From positions 53,665 to 117,664 of the forward strand of contig JAQTUW010000005.1 in assembly GCA_028707085.1 (NCBI GenBank): a stretch of 64,000 bases of DNA, written 5' to 3'. The notes under the pieces are model-generated. The model searched no databases and was not told the origin of the DNA. It was given only the letters and a program-made list of their open reading frames with translations. The position numbers and the translations under genes were made by a program. How positions within the stretch are numbered: position 1 is the stretch's first letter; every line of letters starts with the position of its first letter. Shown in pieces: positions 55,048 to 64,000 of this stretch. Source of the stretch: Methylococcales bacterium (GTDB lineage: Bacteria > Pseudomonadota > Gammaproteobacteria > Methylococcales > Methylomonadaceae).

Positions 55048-56060
55048 TTAAAAGCCGGAAAAATCCGGGTGCAGACCTGTGTTTAACCGGGCCCAGTCCA
55101 CCAGCAGCCGCTCGAACAGCAATTGCCTGTTAAGCTGGGTCGCCAGCAATGCCTTGTGACGCAGCAGTGTATCGTAATAAAGATACAGGGGTTTTAACGC
55201 CAGTTGCCCGGCCAGAACCTGCAAGGGATTTTTAAAATCCGGATTGGCAATTTCAGCCGCATCGGTCTGTTGCAGCAGTTTGATAATATCCATAATCCAG
55301 CCGATTTGCCAGTCCAGCAATACGGCGGGTTCAACATTCTGCTGTTTTTGCCACTCATCGGCAAGTTGCAGCGGGCCGGTTTTTCCAGCCGCCACTTGTC
55401 GCCAGGCCTGGAAACAGCCCTGCCTGATCTGTATCATCTGCCGCTCGGCGTACTGCCGCGCCAGTAACGGCGACCCATGGGCAATACGCAGAAGCAGTCC
55501 GGCATCCTCCCCGACGCCCTGTTGCTCCAGCCACGGTAGGGCCAGCTTCTCGTCCGGAGCCGGGCAGTGGATTTTCTGACAACGGCTACGGATGGTAGCC
55601 GGCAGTTTTGCAGCCTGCTCACTGATCAGAATAAAACAGGTTCTTTCGGTCGGTTCTTCCAGGCATTTTAAAAAAGCATTGGCCGACGCCTTATTCAGCA
55701 TATCGGCCGGCTGAATGATGACCAACCTGAAGGCTTCGAACTGCGGCTTTAAAGCCAGGCGGACGATCAATTGCCGAATCTTGTCGATACCGATGGTCTT
55801 GCCGGGTTCTTCCGGCTCCAGCAGCAGATAATCGGGATGAGTGTCCGCCGCCAGCAGCTTGCAGGCCGCACATGCCCCACAAGCTCTGTGCGTGGGCAGC
55901 GGATCAAGACAGAGCAGCACGCCGGTGTATAGCTCGGCCAGCCGGCGTTTACCCAGCCCAGCGGAACCGGTCAGCAGAATGGCCTGCGGAATGCGCTGGC
56001 TGGCGATATACCCCTGTAGCGCGTGCCAGAGGCTTTGTTGCCAAGGCAAAATGTCCTGCA

Positions 56061-56061
<1 letters not shown>
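55048..56061 (-). CDS. holB: DNA polymerase III delta' subunit
   Basis: Clamp-loader subunit (337 aa). Nucleotide-binding motif LLTGSAGLGKRRLAELY (P-loop), a zinc-binding cysteine group CGACAACK (preceded by a cysteine about 15 residues before), the DEAD-like IQPADMLNKASANAFLKCLEEP sensor region, and a C-terminal helical collar. Its start overlaps the tmk stop by one base. Cluster order tmk-holB is conserved. Confidence 0.95.
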
Positions 56062-57673
<1,612 letters not shown>

Positions 57674-57676
57674 TTT

Positions 57677-58498
57677 TTACCGGCCTTGCCCGCGCAGCTC
57701 GCCGAACAGTTTTTGCAGGGTTTGCGTCACCTCGCCCGCCCGCCATTGCTGTTGTTCGAGCTGCCTGACCGGCCAGATGCCGATCACGGAATTGCAGACA
57801 AACAGTTCGTCGGCCTGAAACAGCGCATGGCGATCCACCGCCATGACCAATAACGGAATCTGGTTTTGCAGGGCAAGGCGGACGACGATCTCCCGGACGA
57901 TACCGGCCACCCCGCATTGGCTCAAATCCGGCGTATACAGCACCCCGTCCTTGACCAGAAACAGATTGCTCATGGTGCCTTCGACCACAAAACCGTGCTG
58001 ATCCAGCATCAGCCCTTCCTGTATGTCGTCATCCCGCCATTCCGCCCTGGCCAGAATCTGCTCCAGGCGGTTCAAATGCTTGATGCCGGCCAAAGCCGGA
58101 TTGCCGGCCAGACGATGCCGGCAGATGCGTAGCGCGACGCCGCGGGATTGAAATTCGGCCGGATAGTCCGGATAAGGATGGAGAGTGAACAAACGGGTGG
58201 GTGAAATGACCGGCGGCTGCCGGTAACCGCGGCCGCCGCAACCCCGGGTGACAATCAGCTTGAGAACCGCATGGGCGGCGGCAGATGCGCATTTTCGGGC
58301 TTCTTCGGCCAGCAGATGCAAATCCGGCGGCGGAATCAGCAGCTTTTTGCAGCCTTTTTCCAGCCTGGACAGATGCTCCTGCAGAAACAATGGGTTGCCA
58401 TCAACGACTTCCAGGGTTTCAAACAGGCCGTCGCCGTATTGAAAGCCTCTGTCCGCTATGTCGATACAGCCCCCGGGCTCGCCATTCAACAAATACAT
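57677..58498 (-). CDS. pabC: Aminodeoxychorismate lyase
   Basis: PLP-dependent class IV enzyme (273 aa) that forms p-aminobenzoate for folate and possibly for pterin cofactors of C1 metabolism. N-terminal DRGFQYGDGLFETL, then IKHLNRLEQILARAEW with the catalytic lysine, and DQHGFVVEGTMSNLFLVKDGVL. It lies between fabF and mltG in the usual order. Confidence 0.95.
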   Translation of the reverse strand: MYLLNGEPGGCIDIADRGFQYGDGLFETLEVVDGNPLFLQEHLSRLEKGCKKLLIPPPDLHLLAEEARKCASAAAHAVLKLIVTRGCGGRGYRQPPVISPTRLFTLHPYPDYPAEFQSRGVALRICRHRLAGNPALAGIKHLNRLEQILARAEWRDDDIQEGLMLDQHGFVVEGTMSNLFLVKDGVLYTPDLSQCGVAGIVREIVVRLALQNQIPLLVMAVDRHALFQADELFVCNSVIGIWPVRQLEQQQWRAGEVTQTLQKLFGELRGQGR

Positions 58499-58522
58499 CC
58501 GGCGATGGCGCTAAAAGCCGCC

Positions 58523-59767
58523 TTATTGATAGCGTTTGAACAGCAAGGAACCGTTTGTGCCGCCAAACCCGAAGGAATTTGAAAGGGCGACATCGATTTT
58601 CATGTCTCTGGCCACGTTGGGTACATAATCCAGATCGCATTCAGGATCGGGATTTTGCAGATTGATCGTCGGCGGCGCAATCTGATCCCGAATCGACAAC
58701 GCGGTCAACACCGCCTCAATGCCGCCGGCGGCGCCCAGCAAATGCCCTATCATGGACTTGGTGGAGCTGACGGCAACCTTGTAGGCATGTTCGCCCAAAG
58801 CGGCTTTCATGGCATGAGTTTCGCCTATGTCCCCGGCCGGAGTCGAAGTGCCATGGGCGTTGATATAATCCACCTCGGCGGCATTCATGCCGGCATCCCG
58901 CAAGGCGTTGCGCATGCAACGCGCAGCGCCTTCGCCGCCCGCGGAAGGCGAGGTGATATGGTAAGCGTCGCCGCTCATGCCGTAACCGACCAGTTCCGCA
59001 TAAATCCGGGCGCCGCGAGCCCGGGCGTGTTCCAGCTCCTCCAGCACGACCACTCCCGCGCCGTCACTCAGCACAAAACCGTCCCTGTCCCGATCCCAGG
59101 GCCGGCTGGCGGCCTGCGGGTCATCGTTGCGGCGGGACAGGGCTTTTGCCGAAGCAAACCCGCCCATGGCGGTTGGCGATGTGGTGCAACGCTCTGCGCC
59201 GCCGGCCAGCATGACATCGGCATCGCCGTATTTGATCAGCCGCGCGGCGTCGCCGATATTGTGCGTACCGGTTGAACAGGCTGTGACAATCGCAAAATTG
59301 GGGCCTTTCAAGCCATATTTAATGGAAAGATTGCCGGAAATCATGTTGATGATATTGCCGGGCACAAAAAACGGTGAAATCCGCCGAGGCCCGCCGCTGG
59401 CGTAGGTGGCGTAACATTCCTCAATCCCGGTGATGCCGCCAATGCCGGAACCGATCGCCACGCCTATCCGTTCCGCATTCTGCTCGGTCACTTCCAGTCC
59501 GGAATCTTCAAAAGCCTGGGAACCGGCTGCAATCCCATAGTGTACGAAACCATCCATCCGTTTGGCGTCTTTCTCGGGTATGTAATCTGCAATATTGAAA
59601 TTTCTGATCACCCCGCCGAAGGTGGTTGCAAAGCTGGATATATCGAATGAATCGATAGGGCCGATTCCACTCCTGCCATTGACGATGCCATTCCAGGTAT
59701 CGGCAACATTATTGGCCAGGGGCGTAACAGCGCCTAAGCCCGTTATTACAACTCGACGTGTGCTCAC
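58523..59767 (-). CDS. fabF: 3-oxoacyl-ACP synthase II
   Basis: Condensing enzyme KASII (414 aa). Active-site [13 protein letters not shown] (cysteine near 163), [12 protein letters not shown] and GHLLGAAGG with the catalytic histidines, and the C-terminal [13 protein letters not shown]. It starts with GTG 59767. A hairpin at 59817-59840 separates it from acpP. Confidence 0.98.
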   Translation of the reverse strand: MSTRRVVITGLGAVTPLANNVADTWNGIVNGRSGIGPIDSFDISSFATTFGGVIRNFNIADYIPEKDAKRMDGFVHYGIAAGSQAFEDSGLEVTEQNAERIGVAIGSGIGGITGIEECYATYASGGPRRISPFFVPGNIINMISGNLSIKYGLKGPNFAIVTACSTGTHNIGDAARLIKYGDADVMLAGGAERCTTSPTAMGGFASAKALSRRNDDPQAASRPWDRDRDGFVLSDGAGVVVLEELEHARARGARIYAELVGYGMSGDAYHITSPSAGGEGAARCMRNALRDAGMNAAEVDYINAHGTSTPAGDIGETHAMKAALGEHAYKVAVSSTKSMIGHLLGAAGGIEAVLTALSIRDQIAPPTINLQNPDPECDLDYVPNVARDMKIDVALSNSFGFGGTNGSLLFKRYQ

Positions 59768-59816
59768 AGTAAACTACCGTATAGTAAAGAAGATAGACAG
59801 GGGGAATGCAGAGACA

Positions 59817-59840
59817 GGCTAGCAGCACCGGCCGCTAGCC
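59817..59840 (-). terminator. Hairpin attenuator between acpP and fabF
   Basis: GGCTAGC / GCTAGCC arms with a ten-base GC-rich loop in the 84-base gap. Without a T-run it may be an mRNA processing or attenuation structure giving higher acpP than fabF expression. Confidence 0.45.
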
Positions 59841-59851
59841 TCATTGACGCT

Positions 59852-60085
59852 TTACTGCAAGTTGGAATTGATATAATCAATCGCCAATTGTACCGTGGTG
59901 ATTTTTTCAGCCTCTTCGTCCGGAATTTCGCATTCGAATTCTTCTTCCAGAGCCATGACGAGTTCAACTGTGTCTAAAGAATCAGCGCCAAGATCGTCAA
60001 CGAAAGACGCATCATTTGCAATTTCTTCCTTTACGCCTAACTGTTCTGCGACAATCTTTTTTACTCGTTCTTCGATAGTACTCAT
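59852..60085 (-). CDS. acpP: Acyl carrier protein
   Basis: Small acidic carrier (77 aa) for fatty-acid synthesis. The phosphopantetheine serine is in [19 protein letters not shown] near residue 36. The AHL synthase in this window would draw its acyl chain from this pool. A strong box (GAGGAAAA) precedes the ATG. Confidence 0.98.
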   Translation of the reverse strand: MSTIEERVKKIVAEQLGVKEEIANDASFVDDLGADSLDTVELVMALEEEFECEIPDEEAEKITTVQLAIDYINSNLQ

Positions 60086-60448
60086 ATTTTTTTTCCTCGA
60101 ACAATGCGACTGACTAACAACATGCAGTCACCTTATCTTTAGTGTTGTTTTGATTAAGTGGAATCTCGTCACCGGTCTAGCCTAACGACTTGATGGATTA
60201 TACTTGATGTTCTGAAAATTTCACAACCGCATTAGCGGGCCTTGCTGAATAATCGCATTAAAAACAGCCAAAAAACAGTTAATTATGCCGCCCTGCCCCG
60301 CTGATCAGGCGGCAACATCGCCAGCGACTTCGCCTGGAGATGCCTGTTTCGGCGTAACCAGCAAAATTAATGCCGCCCCATCATGCCGAGCTCATCGACT
60401 TCGTCCGACCGCAGCCCGCCGACATCGAAGTCCGGTTTTTCGCCAAAC
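60086..60448. other. Intergenic region cysN / acpP
   Basis: 363 bases without a supported gene. It includes the acpP promoter (60197-60226), a small CCGC / GCGG hairpin near 60226, and a GCCGCC / GGCGGC hairpin (60286-60313) that probably marks the end of the cysDN transcript. Confidence 0.55.
60197..60226 (-). promoter_or_regulatory. Candidate sigma-70 promoter of acpP-fabF
   Basis: On the minus strand TTGTGA (60226-60221) and a perfect TATAAT (60202-60197) are separated by 18 bases, about 110 bases ahead of the acpP ATG. Confidence 0.65.
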
Positions 60449-62074
60449 CTACAAAATCAGACCCCGATTCTTCAGCACCCGATAGATTTCGTCCGGACTG
60501 TATTCATCGCTGTTCAGCAGCAAATCGTGCGCGGCCTGTCCGCCATCCACACACAGGCATAACAGCCCGGCGTGTTTGATGGCGACCGCCTGTTGATCGC
60601 CGGCCTGTTCCAGCACCGTGGCGGCATGACCGGTATCGAACAGCTTGCGTTCCAGATGGTAGGCAGTCTCACGGGCATGGCTGCCGGTCAGGGCGATGAT
60701 AGCGGCGGTTTGCCCGAAACGGGTGGCGCGTTCCTCGGCCGTCACGGGCGACCATTGTTCGGCGTCGGCTTCGCCGCTGATCATCCCCGCCCCCACCGTC
60801 ACATTGGTCAGCCGGTCGATGACGATAAAGGAACCGGTGGTTTTGTTGCGGCTATAGACATCGAATACCACCGGGGCGTTAACCGCTACCGTGCAGGAAC
60901 CGATTTCATTCAGCTTCAGTTCATCGGCGTCGTGATGCTCCAGGGTATTGACATCGATACGGTGGTGTATCAGCGAGACCGAGCCGGAAACGGTGCGGGT
61001 CGCCAGTTTGATCAGGTATTGACGCCCCGGCGTCATGGCCTGTTCCGTCATCCACACCAGGGTGGCCCTGAATTTGTCGGCGATGCTCGGAGCGTATTGT
61101 TGCCGGCCGACAATCACATCGCCGCGGCTGATGTCGATTTCGTCGGTCAGGGTCAGGGTGACGGCCATGCCGGCGAAAGCCTGCTGCGGATTGCCGTCAT
61201 AAGTGACGATGGCCTTGACATGGCTGGTTTTGCCGGACGGCAAGGCGGTAATGGCGTCGCCCTGCTGAAACACGCCGGAAGCTACCGTGCCGCAAAAACC
61301 ACGAAAATCCAGATTCGGCCGGTTGACATATTGCACTGGAAAGCGGGCGTCTACAAAGTTGTGGTCGCTGGCGATTTCGATGGTATTGAGCAATTCCATC
61401 ATCGGCTTGCCGGTAAACCAGGGCATGTTGTCGCTGGGATTGACCACATTGTCGCCATCCAGCGCCGACATCGGAATAAAGTGCACATCGTGCAAGTTCA
61501 GGGTTTTGATAAATCGCAGATAATCGTCCTGGATGCGATTAAAGACTTCCTGGCTATAGCCGACCAGATCCATCTTGTTGATGGCGACGATGATGTGCTT
61601 CAGCCCCAGCAGCGAAGCAATAAAGCTGTGGCGCTTGGTCTGGGTTTGCACCCCGTAACGGGCGTCGATCAGGATCACCGCCAGATCGCAGGTCGAAGCG
61701 CCGGTCGCCATGTTGCGGGTGTACTGTTCGTGGCCCGGCGTGTCGGCAATAATGAATTTGCGGGTGGAGGTGGAGAAGTAGCGGTAAGCCACATCGATGG
61801 TAATGCCTTGTTCGCGCTCGGCCTGCAGGCCGTCCACCAGCAGCGCCAGATCAATTTTGCCTGCGCCGGTGGTGCCGGATTTGACACTATCGGCCTGTAC
61901 CGCGGCCAACTGGTCTTCGTATATCATTTTCGAGTCGTGCAGCAAACGGCCGATCAGCGTGCTTTTGCCGTCATCGACATTACCGCAGGTCAAAAACCGC
62001 AACAGTTCCTTGCGTTCGTGCTGGGCCAGATAGGCATTGATGTCTGTGCTGATTAAATCGGATTGGTGGGACAT
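60449..62074 (-). CDS. cysN: Sulfate adenylyltransferase subunit 1 (GTPase)
   Basis: GTPase subunit of ATP sulfurylase in assimilatory sulfate activation (541 aa). G1 motif [18 protein letters not shown]3 [19 protein letters not shown]4 NKMD, then beta-barrel domains as in EF-Tu-like proteins. The C-terminal about 100 residues resemble a short kinase-like remnant ([19 protein letters not shown]), but the P-loop of a CysC APS kinase is not intact (GSHARET), so a CysNC function is doubtful. It follows cysD by 45 bases. Confidence 0.95.
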   Translation of the reverse strand: MSHQSDLISTDINAYLAQHERKELLRFLTCGNVDDGKSTLIGRLLHDSKMIYEDQLAAVQADSVKSGTTGAGKIDLALLVDGLQAEREQGITIDVAYRYFSTSTRKFIIADTPGHEQYTRNMATGASTCDLAVILIDARYGVQTQTKRHSFIASLLGLKHIIVAINKMDLVGYSQEVFNRIQDDYLRFIKTLNLHDVHFIPMSALDGDNVVNPSDNMPWFTGKPMMELLNTIEIASDHNFVDARFPVQYVNRPNLDFRGFCGTVASGVFQQGDAITALPSGKTSHVKAIVTYDGNPQQAFAGMAVTLTLTDEIDISRGDVIVGRQQYAPSIADKFRATLVWMTEQAMTPGRQYLIKLATRTVSGSVSLIHHRIDVNTLEHHDADELKLNEIGSCTVAVNAPVVFDVYSRNKTTGSFIVIDRLTNVTVGAGMISGEADAEQWSPVTAEERATRFGQTAAIIALTGSHARETAYHLERKLFDTGHAATVLEQAGDQQAVAIKHAGLLCLCVDGGQAAHDLLLNSDEYSPDEIYRVLKNRGLIL

Positions 62075-62119
62075 GTTTTTCTCTAAATTCCTGGGTGAAA
62101 AGGGTCAGTTAACGCAAAA

Positions 62120-63028
62120 TTAAAAATAACCTTCCCGTTTCTTCTGCTCCATGGAGCCGGCCTGATCGTGGTCTATCAACCGGCCCTGGCGTTCGGATGT
62201 GGTGGTCAGCAGCATTTCCTGAATGATTTCCGGCAGGGTGGTGGCGGTGGATTCCACCGCGCCGGTCAACGGATAGCAACCCAGGGTGCGGAAACGCACC
62301 ATCTTCATTTCCACCTTGTCGTCCGGGCCGATCGGCATGCGCTCGTCGTCTACCATGATCAGCATGCCGTCCTTGTTGACCACCGGCCGCTCCTTGGCGA
62401 AATACAGCGGCACGATGGGAATGTTTTCCAGATGAATATATTGCCAGATATCCAATTCCGTCCAGTTGGACAGCGGAAATACCCGAATGCTTTCGCCCTT
62501 GTCGATTTTGCCATTATAAATGTTCCACAGTTCCGGACGCTGATTCTTGGGATCCCAGCGATGGTTTTTATCGCGGAAGGAATACACCCGCTCCTTGGCG
62601 CGAGATTTTTCCTCGTCCCGCCGCGCGCCGCCGAAAGCCGCATCGAACTGGTACTGGTTGAGCGCCTGCTTCAGGGCGTCGGTTTTCATGACATCGGTAT
62701 GCTTTTTGCTGCCGTGACTGAACGGGCCTATGTTCTGCGCCAGCCCTTCCGGGTTGACGTGCACCAGCAATTCCCAGCCCAATTCCCGGGCTATCTTGTC
62801 TCGAAACTCTATCATTTCCCGAAACTTCCAGTTTGTGTCAACATGCAGCAGCGGGAACGGCGGCTTGCCTGGAAAAAAGGCCTTGCGGGTCAGGTGCAGC
62901 ATCACCGCCGAGTCCTTGCCTATGGAGTACAGCATCACCGGTTTTTCAAATTCCGCCGCCACCTCGCGGATAATGTGGATACTTTCTGCTTCAAGCTGTT
63001 TGAGATGGGTTAATTTATATTCGGTCAT
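62120..63028 (-). CDS. cysD: Sulfate adenylyltransferase subunit 2
   Basis: Catalytic subunit of ATP sulfurylase (302 aa, the same length as E. coli CysD). PP-loop-type motif [14 protein letters not shown] near residue 40, [12 protein letters not shown], and [25 protein letters not shown] 63028 ([13 protein letters not shown]) was chosen by family alignment over upstream codons. Divergent from the unidentified gene at 63121. Confidence 0.97.
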   Translation of the reverse strand: MTEYKLTHLKQLEAESIHIIREVAAEFEKPVMLYSIGKDSAVMLHLTRKAFFPGKPPFPLLHVDTNWKFREMIEFRDKIARELGWELLVHVNPEGLAQNIGPFSHGSKKHTDVMKTDALKQALNQYQFDAAFGGARRDEEKSRAKERVYSFRDKNHRWDPKNQRPELWNIYNGKIDKGESIRVFPLSNWTELDIWQYIHLENIPIVPLYFAKERPVVNKDGMLIMVDDERMPIGPDDKVEMKMVRFRTLGCYPLTGAVESTATTLPEIIQEMLLTTTSERQGRLIDHDQAGSMEQKKREGYF

Positions 63029-63120
63029 GAATGGTTCCGGCGCGGCAGGGCGCATGTGGCGATGAATTGCAAAACCAGCATTTTAATGCTAAACACCTAT
63101 TGACGCCATCAACAAAGCTT

Positions 63121-63540
63121 ATGAGACGCACAAACGGACTGGAAAAAATACGCCAACAGCACCCCGGCTGGCTGAATGCGGCAAAACTGGCGGAAATCCT
63201 GCTGGCCGACCTGCAGACATGCCGTTGCGAAATCTACGGCTGTATGGGCGAAGACGATAAAATTTTGCTGGCAAAACTGACTCTGCTGCCGGCCAGCCTG
63301 ATCTACGACAACTTTGACCAGCGCATCGACCTGCGGGTTTGCGGCCCGATACGCCGCGCCGACTGCCCGCCGCTGACCTATAGCCTCCAAGGCCAGTGCT
63401 TTGGCCTAACCGGCCGCTGCTCCATGCCGGCCAATGTTTGCGGCGTGGATCTGTATCTGGCGCACAGCTATACCGGCATTGTCGGCGACATCGCCTGCCA
63501 GCGCTTTTCCATTCCTGTCAAACCGCTTTTGAAGCTTTAA
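63121..63540 (+). CDS. Hypothetical protein, cysteine-rich
   Basis: Not recognised. The 139 aa protein is cytoplasmic by sequence (no signal or membrane segment) and contains ten cysteines, several in a CRCEIYGC cluster and others spread along a probable beta-rich C-terminal half (LQGQCFGLTGRCSMPANVCGVDLYL). It could bind metal, but no standard site is evident. The ATG at 63121 has a poor ribosome binding site; upstream GTG codons in frame are alternatives. It lies between cysD and ssrA. Confidence 0.55.
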   Translation: MRRTNGLEKIRQQHPGWLNAAKLAEILLADLQTCRCEIYGCMGEDDKILLAKLTLLPASLIYDNFDQRIDLRVCGPIRRADCPPLTYSLQGQCFGLTGRCSMPANVCGVDLYLAHSYTGIVGDIACQRFSIPVKPLLKL

Positions 63541-63581
63541 ACACGACCTGCCACAAGTCGTTTGATTTGACAAGAAAAAAA

Positions 63582-63613
63582 TTGACAATCCCTTTTCAAA
63601 TCTGGAGTATACT
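63582..63613 (+). promoter_or_regulatory. Candidate ssrA promoter
   Basis: A consensus TTGACA (63582-63587) and a TATACT (63608-63613) lie upstream of ssrA. The spacer is 20 bases, longer than ideal, but the -10 box is at the right distance (about 10 bases) from the tmRNA 5' end. Confidence 0.5.
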
Positions 63614-63623
63614 ATAGTCTCTT

Positions 63624-63999
63624 GGGGGCGACATGGCTTCGACGTGGGTAGCAAAACCTCAGGTGCATGCCGAGGACAGTACACCTCGTAAAATCTACTG
63701 AAAAAAAGTATTCGCAAACGACGAAAACTACTCAGTGGCCTTAGCAGCTTAAAACCTGCACCACTTCTCTGACTGTGTGTACTTATGCGCGCAGGCTCTT
63801 CGGAGCGCTCAGGGATCATTCTACATAAGATCGCGCCAGGGCTTAGTTCGGAGCCTGAATCGCTAAATCCAATCGAAATCGCTGTTGATCCTCTTGGCCC
63901 GACGGGTAGTCAACAGTTAAATCAAAAGCGCGGGATAAGCATGTAGAGCTTGTGGCGGAGTGCTTGCGGACGCGGGTTCAATTCCCGCCGCCTCCACCA
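63624..63999 (+). ncRNA. ssrA: Transfer-messenger RNA (tmRNA)
   Basis: Complete one-piece tmRNA of 376 bases that rescues stalled ribosomes. The 5' end GGGGGCG pairs with CGCCTCC before the terminal ACCA; the 5' D-like region has the typical GACATGGCTTCGACG, and the T arm GGGTTCAATTCCC lies near the 3' end. The tag frame at 63714-63752 encodes ANDENYSVALAA followed by TAA, ending in the proteolysis signal LAA. The CCA is encoded and the gene ends one base before the window edge. Confidence 0.97.
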
Positions 64000-64000
64000 A

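Noticed and set aside
60285..60579. Plus-strand frames near the cysN end
   Set aside because: They overlap the cysN coding strand in opposite sense and have no motif or start signal.
60640..60730. APS kinase (CysC) domain fused to CysN
   Set aside because: A GSHARET stretch resembles a P-loop region but lacks the GKST core, and the total length (541 aa) is short for an active CysNC fusion.

Overview
The window looks like chromosome of a gammaproteobacterial methylotroph, most likely a methanotroph of the order Methylococcales. The main evidence is a beta-RFAP synthase gene, the committed step of tetrahydromethanopterin synthesis used in C1 oxidation. It sits among strictly gammaproteobacterial gene orders: map / rpsB-tsf-pyrH-frr-uppS-cdsA-dxr-rseP, fabF-pabC-mltG-tmk-holB-tatD, cutA-dsbD and cysDN. 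The species assignment is inference; no methane or methanol dehydrogenase genes are in view.

Layout. 0-10 kb holds housekeeping and envelope genes: mobA, htpX, a sorbosone-dehydrogenase-like protein, a NudF-type Nudix hydrolase, a Sel1 protein, a pirin, dsbD with a duplicated N-terminal domain, cutA and fxsA. A short inverted-repeat (MITE-like) element lies at 5.8 kb and relatives are scattered elsewhere. 10.0-14.3 kb is a nested accessory island. A fic gene is split by a 3.1 kb segment bounded by 38-bp inverted repeats of Tn3-family type. That segment has no Tn3 transposase, but carries a toxin-antitoxin pair and an AT-rich gene that is itself cut by a decayed IS1380-like element. 14.7-22.1 kb holds a small membrane peptide and a compact six-gene operon read leftwards: an ExbB fused to DUF2341/LamG-like domains, ExbD, TonB, a putative porin, a coiled-coil protein and a TpsB/FhaC-type outer-membrane transporter. 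This is the most interesting protein-coding system here, because energised Ton machinery is wired to a two-partner-secretion pore without a visible TpsA.

22.4-36.3 kb is core: glnD, map, rpsB with a structured leader, tsf, pyrH, frr, uppS, cdsA, dxr, rseP, then dsbC, tsaE and an amidase. The expected bamA does not follow rseP. 36.4-41.7 kb holds a REC-PAS-GGDEF regulator, an orphan soxZ, beta-RFAP synthase and uvrB. 41.7-45.4 kb holds a reverse-transcriptase-like gene with a damaged catalytic motif, then an acyl-homoserine-lactone locus (luxI, an RsaM-type gene, luxR). luxI has a clear lux box and its Shine-Dalgarno sequence lies in a predicted hairpin. 45.5-52.8 kb holds galU, an MCE lipid-transport operon (STAS-fused permease, ATPase, MCE protein, lipoprotein) and a large TPR lipoprotein. 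52.9-64 kb holds rlmG, a candidate small RNA, the tatD-holB-tmk-mltG-pabC-fabF-acpP fatty-acid/cell-envelope cluster, cysND, an unidentified gene and the complete tmRNA gene ssrA ending one base before the window edge.

All functional calls rest on reading motifs and remembered family features; no database search was run.
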